A stretch of DNA of 64,000 nt from Salinispora tropica CNB-440 (GCF_000016425.1 NC_009380.1:186001-250000); one strand, 5' to 3'. Counted from the stretch's first letter, positions 6,982 through 16,353 are shown. The notes: generated by a model from the letters alone, not told the origin. Translations and numbers: made by a program.

Positions 6982-9900
6982 GTGTCAGCGCACCGCCCGC
7001 CAGAAGTTCATGATCCTGCGACGGACCAGGTACCCGGTGCGGCGCCGTTGCTGGCTGCTCGGCGCTTCCTCCGCCGGGAGCTGGTCGGTGACCACGGCCG
7101 GACACTGCACCAGATAGCTGACGGTGACTGGGACCGGTTCTACCGCGACCAGTGGCGTTACGACCGGGTGGTGCGCTCCACCCACGGCGTCAACTGCACC
7201 GGCTCGTGCTCGTGGAACGTCTTTGTCAAAGACGGCCTGATCACCTGGGAACACCAGGCCACCGACTACCCCACGACCGGCCCGGACTCGCCGGACTACG
7301 AGCCGCGTGGCTGTCCCCGCGGTGCCTCCTTCTCCTGGTACGAGTACTCGCCCTCCCGGGTGCGCCACCCCTACGTACGGGGGGTGCTGGCCGAGATGTT
7401 CCGCGACGGGCTCGCGCGCCTGGGCGATCCGGTGTCCGCCTGGGCCGACATAGTGGAGAACCCACTCAAGGCGCGCGCCTACAAGACCCAGCGGGGACGT
7501 GGCGGCTTTGTGCGCGCCAGTTGGGACGAGGTGACCACGATGGTCGCCGCCGCGCACGTGTACACCACGAAGACGTACGGGCCGGACCGGGTGGTGGGCT
7601 TCTCGCCGATTCCGGCGATGTCGATGGCGTCCTTCGCCGCCGGCACCCGTTACCACGCCCTGCTCGGTGGCACCCTGCTGAGCTTCTACGACTGGTACGC
7701 CGACCTGCCGATCGCCTCGCCGCAGATCTGGGGTGACCAGACCGACGTGCCCGAGGCCGGCGACTGGTGGAACGCCACCTATCTGATGATGTGGGGCTCG
7801 AACATTCCGGTCACCCGTACTCCGGACGCCCACTTCCTGGCCGAGGCCCGCTACCGGGGCACGAAGGTCGTCGCGGTCAGCCCGGACTACGCCGACAACG
7901 TCAAGTTCGCCGACGACTGGCTTGCCCCGCACCCGGGTACCGACGGTGCGCTGGCGATGGCGATGGGCCACGTCGTGCTCACCGAGTTCTTCCGGGACCG
8001 CACGGTTGACTACTTCACCGACTACGTTCGCCGCTTCACCGACCTGCCGTTCCTGGTCACGCTGCGACCGACCGCAGGTGGCCGGTGGGCTACGGACCGT
8101 TTCCTCACCGCAGCAGACCTGGGCCAGGAGGACGGAGCGCACAAGACCGTCCTGGTTGACGAGCACACCGGCGAACTGGTCGTGCCGAACGGGTCGCTGG
8201 GCTTCCGGTACGGCGAGGCCGGCCAGGGGCGCTGGAACCTCGACCTGGGCGAGGTGTTCCCCGCTCTTGGGCTGCTCGACCGGAGCGACGAGGCGATCGA
8301 GGTCGAGCTGGCTCGCTTCGACGTCGGAGAGACCGAGGGTGGGTCCACCATCAGCCGCGGCGTGCCGGTCATGAGGGTCGGCGAGCAGCTGGTCACCTCG
8401 GTCTACGACCTGGTGCTGGCGCAGTACGGGGTGCGCCGCGGCGACCTGCCGGGGCAGTGGCCGACCGGCTATGACGACCCGGAATCCCCGAACACGCCGG
8501 CCTGGCAGGAGCGGATCACCGGGGTACCGGCCGCGGTGGCCACCCGGATCGGCCGGGAGTTCGCCCGCAACGCCGAGCGCAGCCAGGGGCGGTCGTTGAT
8601 CGTCCTGGGCGCCGGCGCGAACCAGTGGTTCCACTCCGACATGACCTACCGGGCGCTCATCTCCCTGGTCACCCTGACCGGCTGCCAGGGTGTCAACGGC
8701 GGCGGCTGGGCGCACTACGTCGGGCAGGAGAAGGCCCGCCCGATCACCGGCCAGCAGCACATGTCCTTCGGGCTCGACTGGCAACGGCCGATGCGACACC
8801 AGGCGAGTACGCCGTTCTGGTACCTGCACACCGACCAGTGGCGGTACGAGCGGGTCCCGGTCGACGAGTTGTCCTCCCCGTTGGGCACCGGCCGGTTCGC
8901 CGGGATGGCCTTCGCCGACACCGTCGCCGCCGCGCAGCGGATGGGCTGGAGCCCCGGCCACCCGTCGTTCAACCGCAACCCGCTCGACCTCACCGACGAG
9001 GCGGCGGCGGCCGGGGTGACGGTGCAGGAGCACATCGTCGCCGAGCTGAAGGCCGGCCGGCTACGGTCGGTGGCGGAGGACCCGGACGATCCGGCGAACT
9101 TCCCGCGCTGCCTCACGCTGTGGCGGGCGAACCTGCTCGGCTCCTCCGGCAAGGGCAACGAGTACTTCCTGCGCCATCTGCTGGGGATCGACTCGACCGC
9201 CACCGCCTCGGAGTGCGACCCGGAGCACCGACCCCGGGACCTCGTGTGGCGAGATGAGGCGCCGACAGGGAAGCTTGACCTGCTCACGGCGATCGACTTC
9301 CGGATGACCAACACCGGTCTGCACGCCGACGTGGTGCTGCCCACCGCAACCTGGTACGAGAAGCACGACATCTCCACCACGGACATGCACCCGTTCGTGC
9401 ACGCGTTCAGCCCGGCGGTGGAGCCGCCCGCCGACGCCCACTCCGATTACGACACCTTCCTGGCGCTCGCCGACCGGTTCAGTGAGCTGGCCGCCGGCCA
9501 CCTGGGCGTGCGGCGGGACGTGCTGGCCGCGCCGCTGCAACACGACACACCAGACGAGTTGGCCATGCCCAGCGGGCGGGTGCGGGACTGGAAGGCTGGC
9601 GAGTGCGAGCCGATCCCCGGCGCCACCATGCCGAAGCTCATCGAGATCGAGCGGGACTACTCCCAGATCGGCGCGAAGATGCGTGCCGTTGGCCCGCTAC
9701 TCGACCGGCTCGGCACCAGCACGAAGGCGCTCACCGTGGACGTGACCGTGGAGCTGGCGTACCTGCGGGAGCGGAACGGGGTCGTCCCTGACGGGCCGTT
9801 CGCCGGCCGGCCGTCGCTGGCCACCGCCGATCGGATGTGCGAGGCGATCCTGGCGCTGTCGGGCACCACGAACGGTCGGGTTGCCGCGGCCGGTTTCGCG

Positions 9901-10680
9901 GCACTGGAGAAGCGGACCGGTCAACCGTTCGCGGATCTGATCGCCGGCCACGAGAACGACCAGATCACGTACGCGGACACCCAGCGGGCGCCGCAGTCGG
10001 TCTTCACCAGCCCGGAGTGGTCCGGCTCGGAGAAGGGAGGCCGTCGCTACTCACCCTTCACCCTCAATGTGGAGCGGCTCAAGCCGTGGCACACCATCAC
10101 CGGCCGGCAGCACTTCTTCGTGGAGCACGACTGGGTGGCGGAGTTGGGCGAGCAGTTGCCGGGCTTCCGACCCCCGCTGAACATGGCCCGGCACTTCGGC
10201 GCGCCCGGTGAGTTGGTCGATGGCGGCGTCACCGTACGTTTCCTGACCCCACACGCGAAGTGGACGATCCACTCGATGTACCACGACAACGAACTGATGT
10301 TGGCGTTGTCGCGAGGTGGGCCGGTGATCTGGATGAGCGTGCCCGACGCCGCGAAGGTCGGCGTACGGGACAACGACTGGGTGGAGGCGCACAACCGCAA
10401 CGGAGTCATCGTGGCCCGAGCGGTGGTCAGTCACCGGATGCCGGAGGGCACGGTGTTCCAGTACCACTCGCCGGAGCGGACGATCAACGTGCCCAAGGCG
10501 GAGAAGAGCGGTCGCCGGGGCGGCTACCACAACTCGTTGACCCGGCTGCTGGTCAAGCCCACCCATCTGGCCGGCGGACACGCCCAACTCACCTACGCCT
10601 TCAACTACTACGGCCCGATCGGCAGCCAACGCGACGAGATCACGGTGATCCGCCGCCGCGACCAGGAGGTGGAGTACTGA
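6982..10680 (+). CDS. narG: respiratory nitrate reductase alpha subunit, molybdopterin-containing
   Basis: 1232 residues from the GTG at 6982, which has GGAGGAG at 6969-6975; this matches the usual NarG length of about 1240, whereas an earlier ATG at 6865 adds a non-conserved leader. The N-terminus has the [4Fe-4S] FS0 region HGVNCTGSCSW with the typical His/Cys arrangement. The molybdenum-proximal segment FYDWYADLPIASPQIWGDQ and the cofactor-binding WGSNIPVTRTPDAH follow. The C-terminus is a molybdopterin dinucleotide-binding domain. NarG reduces nitrate to nitrite on the cytoplasmic side of the NarGHI complex. No Tat signal is obvious. The stop TGA shares one base with the ATG of narH (TGATG). 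Confidence 0.97.
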   Translation: MSAHRPPEVHDPATDQVPGAAPLLAARRFLRRELVGDHGRTLHQIADGDWDRFYRDQWRYDRVVRSTHGVNCTGSCSWNVFVKDGLITWEHQATDYPTTGPDSPDYEPRGCPRGASFSWYEYSPSRVRHPYVRGVLAEMFRDGLARLGDPVSAWADIVENPLKARAYKTQRGRGGFVRASWDEVTTMVAAAHVYTTKTYGPDRVVGFSPIPAMSMASFAAGTRYHALLGGTLLSFYDWYADLPIASPQIWGDQTDVPEAGDWWNATYLMMWGSNIPVTRTPDAHFLAEARYRGTKVVAVSPDYADNVKFADDWLAPHPGTDGALAMAMGHVVLTEFFRDRTVDYFTDYVRRFTDLPFLVTLRPTAGGRWATDRFLTAADLGQEDGAHKTVLVDEHTGELVVPNGSLGFRYGEAGQGRWNLDLGEVFPALGLLDRSDEAIEVELARFDVGETEGGSTISRGVPVMRVGEQLVTSVYDLVLAQYGVRRGDLPGQWPTGYDDPESPNTPAWQERITGVPAAVATRIGREFARNAERSQGRSLIVLGAGANQWFHSDMTYRALISLVTLTGCQGVNGGGWAHYVGQEKARPITGQQHMSFGLDWQRPMRHQASTPFWYLHTDQWRYERVPVDELSSPLGTGRFAGMAFADTVAAAQRMGWSPGHPSFNRNPLDLTDEAAAAGVTVQEHIVAELKAGRLRSVAEDPDDPANFPRCLTLWRANLLGSSGKGNEYFLRHLLGIDSTATASECDPEHRPRDLVWRDEAPTGKLDLLTAIDFRMTNTGLHADVVLPTATWYEKHDISTTDMHPFVHAFSPAVEPPADAHSDYDTFLALADRFSELAAGHLGVRRDVLAAPLQHDTPDELAMPSGRVRDWKAGECEPIPGATMPKLIEIERDYSQIGAKMRAVGPLLDRLGTSTKALTVDVTVELAYLRERNGVVPDGPFAGRPSLATADRMCEAILALSGTTNGRVAAAGFAALEKRTGQPFADLIAGHENDQITYADTQRAPQSVFTSPEWSGSEKGGRRYSPFTLNVERLKPWHTITGRQHFFVEHDWVAELGEQLPGFRPPLNMARHFGAPGELVDGGVTVRFLTPHAKWTIHSMYHDNELMLALSRGGPVIWMSVPDAAKVGVRDNDWVEAHNRNGVIVARAVVSHRMPEGTVFQYHSPERTINVPKAEKSGRRGGYHNSLTRLLVKPTHLAGGHAQLTYAFNYYGPIGSQRDEITVIRRRDQEVEY

Positions 10681-12299
10681 TGAGGATCCGAGCGCAGGTC
10701 GCCATGGTGATGAACCTGGACAAGTGCATCGGGTGTCACACCTGCTCCGTCACCTGTAAGCAGACCTGGACGAACCGGGACGGTACCGAGTACGTCTGGT
10801 TCAACAACGTCGAGACCAAGCCCGGTATCGGCTACCCCAAGCACTACGAGGATCAGGACCGTTGGCACGGGGGCTGGCAGCTGGACGAGAAGGGCCGGCT
10901 GAAGCTGCGCTCCGGCGGCCGGATGAAGCGGCTCAGCCGGCTGTTCGTCAACCCGGATCTGCCCTCGATCGACGACTACTACGAGCCGGCGACCTTCGAC
11001 AAGGACATCCTGGCCAACGCCCCCGCCGGGCTCAAGGACACCCCGGTCCAGCAGCCCCGTTCCGCGCTGACCGGTGAGCCGATGGCCCTCACCTGGGGGG
11101 CCAACTGGGAGGACAGCCTCGGCGGTGCCCATGAGCACGGCACCGGTGACCCGAACATCGCCCGGATGCCCGCCGAGGCGGCGGCGCGGGTGAAGTTCGA
11201 GTTCGAGAAGACCTTCCTGTTCCACCTGCCGCGTATCTGCGAGCACTGCCTCAACCCGGCGTGTGTCTCGGCCTGCCCCTCCGGCGCGATGTACAAGCGG
11301 GAGGAGGACGGGATCGTCCTGGTGGACCAGGACCGCTGCCGGGGCTGGCGGATGTGTGTCTCCGCCTGCCCGTACAAGAAGGTGTACGTCAACCACACCA
11401 CCGGGAAGGCGGAGAAGTGCACCCTGTGCTTCCCGCGGATCGAGGCGGGGCAGCCGACAATCTGCTCCGAAACCTGCGTGGGCCGGCTGCGCTACCTGGG
11501 CATCGTGTTCTACGACGAGGATGCGGTGCTCGCTGCCGCATCGGTGACCGACGAGCACGACCTGCTCGACGCGCAGCGTGCGGTCTTCCTGGACCCGACC
11601 GACCCGGCCGTACGGGACGCCGCCCGGGCCGCCGGTATGCCGCAGGAGTGGCTGGACGCCGCCGAACGGTCCCCGGTGTGGCGGCTGATCAGCGAGTACA
11701 AGGTGGCGCTGCCGCTGCACCCGGAGTATCGGACGCTGCCCATGGTCTGGTACGTCCCACCGCTGTCGCCGGTGCTGGACGCGGTGGGGGAGGCCGGCCG
11801 GGACGACACCGACGCCGACGACGTCTTCCACACCATCCGGGAGCTACGGATTCCGGTGGAGTACCTGGCCGAGCTCTTCACCGCTGGTGACGTCGAGGCG
11901 ACCGCCGGGGTCCTGATGAAGCTGGCGGCCATGCGTTCCTACATGCGCGCTCGCACCCTCGACGGTACCGTCGCCGACGATCTGCTCGACGGGATCGGTA
12001 TGACCGCGGATCAGGTCGAGGCCATGTACCGGCTGCTGGCCATCGCCAAGTACGACGAGCGCTATGTGATCCCGGCCGCGCACAGTAAGGATGCCGCCGC
12101 TCTGGAAGCGCAGGCGACCGCACATCCGGACTGCGCGCTGGACTGCGAGGGCGGGCCGGGAATGACCACGCAAGCCGGCGCGGAGAGTTTCCACCTGGTC
12201 GACGGCGAGCAGGTTCGTCCCGGCCGGCCGGGACTCTTCTCCCGTCGTGCTGACGGCCGGCGTGGCTTCACGATCAACCCGCTGCGAGGCCGCGCATGA
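10680..12299 (+). CDS. narH: respiratory nitrate reductase beta subunit, iron-sulfur protein
   Basis: 539 residues from the ATG at 10680, which overlaps the narG stop by one base; the frame stays open far upstream inside narG. Cysteine groups for four clusters are present: CIGCHTCSVTC near residue 14, CEHCLNPACVSACP, CRGWRMCVSACP and CTLCFPRIEAGQPTICSETC. The Trp in CRGWRMC replaces one Cys, as in other NarH proteins, and marks the [3Fe-4S] site. NarH carries electrons from NarI hemes to NarG. Its C-terminus overlaps narJ by 4 nt. Confidence 0.97.
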   Translation: MRIRAQVAMVMNLDKCIGCHTCSVTCKQTWTNRDGTEYVWFNNVETKPGIGYPKHYEDQDRWHGGWQLDEKGRLKLRSGGRMKRLSRLFVNPDLPSIDDYYEPATFDKDILANAPAGLKDTPVQQPRSALTGEPMALTWGANWEDSLGGAHEHGTGDPNIARMPAEAAARVKFEFEKTFLFHLPRICEHCLNPACVSACPSGAMYKREEDGIVLVDQDRCRGWRMCVSACPYKKVYVNHTTGKAEKCTLCFPRIEAGQPTICSETCVGRLRYLGIVFYDEDAVLAAASVTDEHDLLDAQRAVFLDPTDPAVRDAARAAGMPQEWLDAAERSPVWRLISEYKVALPLHPEYRTLPMVWYVPPLSPVLDAVGEAGRDDTDADDVFHTIRELRIPVEYLAELFTAGDVEATAGVLMKLAAMRSYMRARTLDGTVADDLLDGIGMTADQVEAMYRLLAIAKYDERYVIPAAHSKDAAALEAQATAHPDCALDCEGGPGMTTQAGAESFHLVDGEQVRPGRPGLFSRRADGRRGFTINPLRGRA

Positions 12300-12967
12300 C
12301 CGCCGCGACCGACCGGGCCCGCATCTTCGAGTTGGTCTCGCTGCTGCTCACGTACCCCGATGACGAGTTGCTCGGTGCCGGAGCCGAGCTTCGCGGAGCC
12401 GCCGCACGAATCGGGGCGCAGGAGGCGCGGGAGCGGATCGACGGGTTCCTGGACTGGTTGCTGGACAACACCCCGATCGACGTACAGCAGCACTTCGTCC
12501 AGACCTTTGACCTACGCCGCCGCTCTGGCCTCTACCTCACCTACTACCTGCACGGAGACACCCGTAAGCGGGGCATGGCGCTGCTGGTGCTCAAGCAGCG
12601 ATATCGGGCGCACGGACTACGTCTCGCGGATGGCGAACTGCCGGACCTGCTGCCGGTGGTGCTCGAGTACGCCGCCATGGTCGGCCCCGGAGAGGGGGAG
12701 GCGCCCCTGCGCCAGCATCGGCAGGGCATCGAGCTGCTCCGCGCTGCACTGACCGACTGCGGCACCCCCTACCGCTTGCTGCTGGACGTCATCTGCGCCG
12801 TGTTGCCCGCACTGACCGATGCCGACCGGGCTGCCATCGCGGCGCTCGCCGTTGACGGGCCGCCGGTGGAGACCGTTGGGCTGGAATCCCTCGGCGAGGG
12901 TCCGGACCTGCACGCTGCCGCGCTCGCCCCCTATTCCGCCTGCTCCCCCTCGGAGGCATCGCGATGA
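12296..12967 (+). CDS. narJ: nitrate reductase assembly chaperone (delta subunit)
   Basis: A 223-residue soluble, mainly helical protein beginning in a 4-nt overlap with narH and ending in a 4-nt overlap with narI. It has the TorD/NarJ-family features: an N-terminal helix region with LLLTYPDDELL, and the segment VQQHFVQTFDLRRRSGLYLTYYLHGDTRKRG cut by short loops, which is typical of NarJ. NarJ helps insert the molybdenum cofactor into NarG and is not part of the mature enzyme. Confidence 0.95.
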   Translation: MTAATDRARIFELVSLLLTYPDDELLGAGAELRGAAARIGAQEARERIDGFLDWLLDNTPIDVQQHFVQTFDLRRRSGLYLTYYLHGDTRKRGMALLVLKQRYRAHGLRLADGELPDLLPVVLEYAAMVGPGEGEAPLRQHRQGIELLRAALTDCGTPYRLLLDVICAVLPALTDADRAAIAALAVDGPPVETVGLESLGEGPDLHAAALAPYSACSPSEASR

Positions 12968-13707
12968 CCAACCTCGTCTGGATCGTCCTGCCGTACCTGT
13001 GTCTCGCGGTCTTCGTCGCCGGCCACGTCTGGCGGTGGCGCCACGACCAGTTCGGCTGGACCACGCACACCAGCCAGGTGCTGGAGAACCGCATTCTGCG
13101 GCTCGGTTCGCCCCTGTTCCACCTCGGTGCTCTCGGCGTCGTTGCGGGGCACGCCATGGGTCTGGTGGTGCCCGCGTCGGTGACCGAGAAGCTCGGTCTG
13201 AGCGAACACGCCTACCACCTCATCGCGGTCTGGGGCGGCACGGTGACCGGCCTGATGCTGACGGTCGGCCTGGTATTGCTGATCATCCGTCGTATGGTCA
13301 ACGGCCGGGTCCGTCGGGTCACCACCCGGATGGACAAGGTGCTCTACGCCGCGCTCGCCGGCATGGTGGCACTCGGCATGGTCGCCACGGTGGGGGTCAA
13401 CCTGCTCGGTGGGGGCTACGACTACCGGGAGACGATCGCCGTCTGGTTCCGCGGGATCTTCTGGTTCCAGCCTGACCCCGCGCTGATGAGCGGGGCTCCC
13501 CTGGTCTACCAGCTGCACGCGATCGGTGGCTTCCTCTTCCTGGCGCTGTGGCCGTTCACCCGACTGGTGCACGTCTGGTCGGCCCCACTGGCGTACCTGT
13601 GGCGTCCGTACGTCGTCTACCGCGCTCGCCGCGGCCCAGCGCCGTCGCCAACGGCGTCGCCGAATCAGGTACGGGATGCTGCCCGGGAGCCGTCAGCCCG
13701 GCGGTGA
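12964..13707 (+). CDS. narI: respiratory nitrate reductase gamma subunit, cytochrome b
   Basis: 247 residues with five hydrophobic helices. Histidines suited to ligate two b hemes lie in helices around GHVWRWRHDQFGW, FHLGALGVVAGHAMG and YQLHAIGGFLFLALW; the segment WPFTRLVHVWSAPLAYLWRP is characteristic of NarI. It takes electrons from menaquinol and passes them to NarH. The C-terminal 25 residues are Pro/Ala/Arg-rich and poorly conserved in appearance. It is the last gene of narGHJI; I see no strong hairpin directly after it. Confidence 0.95.
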   Translation: MTNLVWIVLPYLCLAVFVAGHVWRWRHDQFGWTTHTSQVLENRILRLGSPLFHLGALGVVAGHAMGLVVPASVTEKLGLSEHAYHLIAVWGGTVTGLMLTVGLVLLIIRRMVNGRVRRVTTRMDKVLYAALAGMVALGMVATVGVNLLGGGYDYRETIAVWFRGIFWFQPDPALMSGAPLVYQLHAIGGFLFLALWPFTRLVHVWSAPLAYLWRPYVVYRARRGPAPSPTASPNQVRDAAREPSARR

Positions 13708-13774
13708 CCGTCGCGGGGCTGGCGTGGGTCGACCGGAAGCCCTACCGGCGCGACGCAGCCGAGGTGCGAGTTCT

Positions 13775-13794
13775 TTCGGGATATGCGTCCTCGG
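13775..13794. promoter_or_regulatory. degenerate DosR-like box upstream of the CMD-family gene
   Basis: TTCGGGATATGCGTCCTCGG lies 61 bases upstream of the next start codon and matches the 20-base DosR consensus (TTSGGGAC, AT centre, GTCCCSAA) at roughly three quarters of positions. It is a weaker match than the palindrome at 6843-6860. If real, it would put the small AhpD-like gene in the same regulon as nar. Chance similarity is quite possible. Confidence 0.25.
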
Positions 13795-13854
13795 ACCACG
13801 GTGACCACAGCGTGATGGTTAATGTGTCGATATCGGGCAGTAGCGGAGGGTGAT

Positions 13855-14187
13855 ATGCAGCAGCAGTATCTTCCGGATATCTACGTGAAGTTCCTGGAAC
13901 GCTTTCCGGAGATCGCGGAGGCGCAGGGTGCGCTGGCGCGGACGGTGCGGGAGCGCAACTCGTTTGACGACCGGACCGACCGGTTGATCAAGCTGGCGGT
14001 GGCTGTTGGGGCCGAGGCGGAGGGAGCGGTGCGCTCCAATGTCCGCAAGGCGCTCCAGCACGGGGCGACCGTGGACGAGGTGCGAGCCGTTGCGCTCGCC
14101 GCCATCACCACCTGTGGCTTTCCTACCGCCATCGCGGCGCTGGGCTGGATCGATTCGGTCGTCTTGGCGCCGCCGGACGACGCGTGA
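13855..14187 (+). CDS. carboxymuconolactone decarboxylase / AhpD-like small protein
   Basis: 110 residues from the ATG at 13855, with GGAGGG at 13845-13850. The helical fold and sequence (FPEIAEAQGALA, DRLIKLAVAVGAEAEGAVRSNVRKALQHGATVDEVRAVALAAITTCG, broken here by commas) match the CMD family. However, the usual CxxC pair of AhpD peroxidases is replaced: only one Cys is visible (TTCG), with Gly/Ala at the first position. A peroxidase function is therefore doubtful and the true role is unknown. It follows narI by about 150 bases and ends facing the AraC-type gene. Confidence 0.8.
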   Translation: MQQQYLPDIYVKFLERFPEIAEAQGALARTVRERNSFDDRTDRLIKLAVAVGAEAEGAVRSNVRKALQHGATVDEVRAVALAAITTCGFPTAIAALGWIDSVVLAPPDDA

Positions 14188-14236
14188 GTCCGGCAGCCCA
14201 CCACAGCGGGGGCGCCGCCGGTGGCGCGGGTTTACT

Positions 14237-15175
14237 TCACCCGGTGGGAGGGGAGGTGGCGCGCCACTGAGTGGGGGTGACTCCGTGGCGGGCGCGGAAG
14301 CGTTTGCTGAAGTAGCTGGTGTCGGGGTAGCCGACCCGGCGGCTGATCGCGCCTACGGCCAGGTCGGTCTCGGCCAGCAGCAGGCGTGCCTGCTGCATCC
14401 GGCGCTGGGCGATCCACTGGGTAACGGTTCGGCCGGTCTTTCGACGCACCACGGTGGTGAGGTAACCGGCGGTGAGCGCGAGGTCGGCAGCGATGTCAGC
14501 GAGGGAGATGGGCTGGTGGTAGCGCTCCTCGATGGCCTCGAAGACAGCCGCCAGTAGCGGTTCGTCAGCGCAGCGTAGATGGTCGGCGAGGCCGGTCGAC
14601 AACCGGGCCACGGTAACGAGCAGCAGGGTCAGGTGGGCGAGGGCGGCCTCTTGGTGACCGTCTCGGCGGGCCCGGAGCTCAGCGTCGAGCGCGGCGAAGC
14701 GCTCCACCAGGTCGGCCCGGTCGACCGGTGGGACCGGTAGTCGCTGCGCCCGGTTGGCGCCCTGGGCGAACGGGAAGAGTAACGGGTGCGTCCGCCAGGA
14801 GGAGTAGGCGCCAGGCATCCCGGGTCGGACCACGTCGGCCGGGAACCACACGGTCCAGCCGTCGGTGGTGGCCTCCTCGAACGGGTCGCCGGCGGACATA
14901 ACCTGCCCTGGTGCGATGACGAAGAGGTCACCGTCGCTTACCGTCCAGGTGCGCTCGTCGATGTGTACCGTCCCGTGGGCCAGGTGGGCGTAGGAGAGCA
15001 CCAGGAAGTCGTGGGTGTGGGCGCCGATGCTGCCGACGTCGACGACCGGCTCTCCGCGGCAGTGACGGGCCACCGAGACCGGGGCGATGCCGGGCACGTA
15101 GCCGAAGCCGAAGATCGGCACGCCTCGCCCGGTGACGCCGATGTGGCGGGATGTGGGAGCCACATTCCGTCGCAT
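14237..15175 (-). CDS. AraC-family transcriptional regulator
   Basis: 312 residues from the ATG at 15175, which has GGACAGG directly upstream; in-frame ATGs at 15217 and 15280 would lengthen it. The N-terminal two thirds is a cupin-like sensing domain (histidine-containing HTHDFLVLSYAHLAHG, then WTVSDGDLFVIAPGQ). The C-terminal 100 residues contain the double helix-turn-helix: ISLADIAADLALTAGYLTT, then AVGAISRRVGYPDTSYFSKRF. Regulators like this usually bind a small ligand and control a nearby gene. The divergent neighbour is a methyltransferase whose start is only about 90 bases away, so it is the first candidate target. Confidence 0.9.
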   Translation of the reverse strand: MRRNVAPTSRHIGVTGRGVPIFGFGYVPGIAPVSVARHCRGEPVVDVGSIGAHTHDFLVLSYAHLAHGTVHIDERTWTVSDGDLFVIAPGQVMSAGDPFEEATTDGWTVWFPADVVRPGMPGAYSSWRTHPLLFPFAQGANRAQRLPVPPVDRADLVERFAALDAELRARRDGHQEAALAHLTLLLVTVARLSTGLADHLRCADEPLLAAVFEAIEERYHQPISLADIAADLALTAGYLTTVVRRKTGRTVTQWIAQRRMQQARLLLAETDLAVGAISRRVGYPDTSYFSKRFRARHGVTPTQWRATSPPTG

Positions 15176-15263
15176 CCTGTCCACAGTTCTGCCATTGTCC
15201 GCAGCTTCGCCCGCCATGAGGCTGAGGGTACGACCGAGTTTCCTTCGACTACCGGAGCGTGCC

Positions 15264-15935
15264 ATGACCGGACACCACAACTTCCACTCCGAGAATCGGG
15301 GCTATCTGCCCGCCATGGGTAAGCAGTGGCTACTGCCCCTCTACGATCCTTTTGCCCGGTATATTGGCATCAGACGGGTTCATGAGAAGCTTCTGGATCG
15401 TGCGAATATCCGGCCGGGACAACGGATCCTGGAAATTGGCTGCGGCACCGGCGACCTTCTGCGGACGCTCAAGCAACGGCATTCCGATGTCGAGGTGCTG
15501 GGCATCGACCCGGACCTGAGCGCCCTACGCCGCGCCCGTCGCAAGGCGGCCCGGAGCAAGCTCCAGATCCAGTACGAGCGTGCGTTCGCCGACGATCTGC
15601 CGTTGTCGGACGACAGTGTTGATCGGGTGCTCTCCTCGTTCATGCTGCATCACCTCGCCGTCGCCGAGTGGGCGCCGGTGTTCCGTGAGGTCCGGCGGGT
15701 GCTGCGTCCCGGTGGTGAGCTGCACCTGGCCGACATTGACGGGTCCCATCCCGGACAGGATGGGGGTCATCCGCACCGCTTCGGCCAGACCGAGGAGAGC
15801 CTTCCCGAGCTGGTGTTGGCGGCGCTCGCTGACGCCGGTCTGAGCGGGGCACGGGAAAACGGCTACGGGCGGGCCCGGCTGGGTCGGTACGTCTTCTACC
15901 GAGCGGACGCCGAATGCGGCGGGCGGTCGGACTGA
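15264..15935 (+). CDS. class I SAM-dependent methyltransferase
   Basis: 223 residues from the ATG at 15264 behind GGAG (15254-15257). The SAM-binding motif I is ILEIGCGTGDLL (about residues 52-63), motif II has VLGIDPDLSALRRAR with the acidic residue that binds the SAM ribose, and the post-I motif LPLSDDSVDRVLSSFMLHHL matches Methyltransf_11 proteins. The substrate is unknown; the context gives only the divergent AraC-type regulator. The long downstream gap is the rRNA promoter region. Confidence 0.88.
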   Translation: MTGHHNFHSENRGYLPAMGKQWLLPLYDPFARYIGIRRVHEKLLDRANIRPGQRILEIGCGTGDLLRTLKQRHSDVEVLGIDPDLSALRRARRKAARSKLQIQYERAFADDLPLSDDSVDRVLSSFMLHHLAVAEWAPVFREVRRVLRPGGELHLADIDGSHPGQDGGHPHRFGQTEESLPELVLAALADAGLSGARENGYGRARLGRYVFYRADAECGGRSD

Positions 15936-15989
15936 CCTGGCTGTAACGAGCGCGGGGTGCCGGTGTGACGGGGGCCGCACTTCCTCGAT

Positions 15990-16019
15990 TTGACGTGCGA
16001 ACCCGAATCCGCGTAACTT
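15990..16019 (+). promoter_or_regulatory. candidate rRNA promoter P1
   Basis: TTGACG at 15990-15995 and TAACTT at 16014-16019 are separated by 18 bases. This is the most distal of three sigma-70-like promoters in the 640-base gap before the 16S gene. It would give a leader of nearly 550 bases. Confidence 0.5.
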
Positions 16020-16153
16020 TCTCTCTGCCAGCGCGGAACGGGGCAAACAGGGTGAAAGTCCTGAGGCCCGCTCCAAGCGGCACCGGCGCCAAGAAGGTCT
16101 CACCTTCTAGTCGCCGGTCGGGCGGTGCCCGCCGAGTCTGCCGAGGGGCCGAT

Positions 16154-16182
16154 TTGGTGCGGCGAAACCGACCGGGTAAGGT
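16154..16182 (+). promoter_or_regulatory. candidate rRNA promoter P2
   Basis: TTGGTG at 16154-16159 and TAAGGT at 16177-16182 with a 17-base spacer. It is the middle of three tandem candidates upstream of the rRNA operon. Confidence 0.5.
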
Positions 16183-16324
16183 AACTCCGGCAGGAACCGG
16201 GCGAGTCAGCGGGAAACCGCGGGCGGTCGGTCTGCCAAATCCGAGGATCACACACGCGGGTAACCTCGTGTGCACATCTGAGGGTGCTGAACCGTGCGAA
16301 GCACGCCAGACCGGGACAAACGGT

Positions 16325-16353
16325 TTGACACGGCGGAGACGGTGAGGTAAAGT
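16325..16353 (+). promoter_or_regulatory. candidate rRNA promoter P3, near-consensus
   Basis: TTGACA at 16325-16330 and TAAAGT at 16348-16353 with a 17-base spacer form the best promoter of the window. It lies about 220 bases before the 16S gene and upstream of the boxA-like leader. Confidence 0.75.

Noticed and set aside
6985..9033. A 682-codon open frame antisense to narG
   Set aside because: Low-complexity composition and no conserved motif; narG on the other strand is certain.
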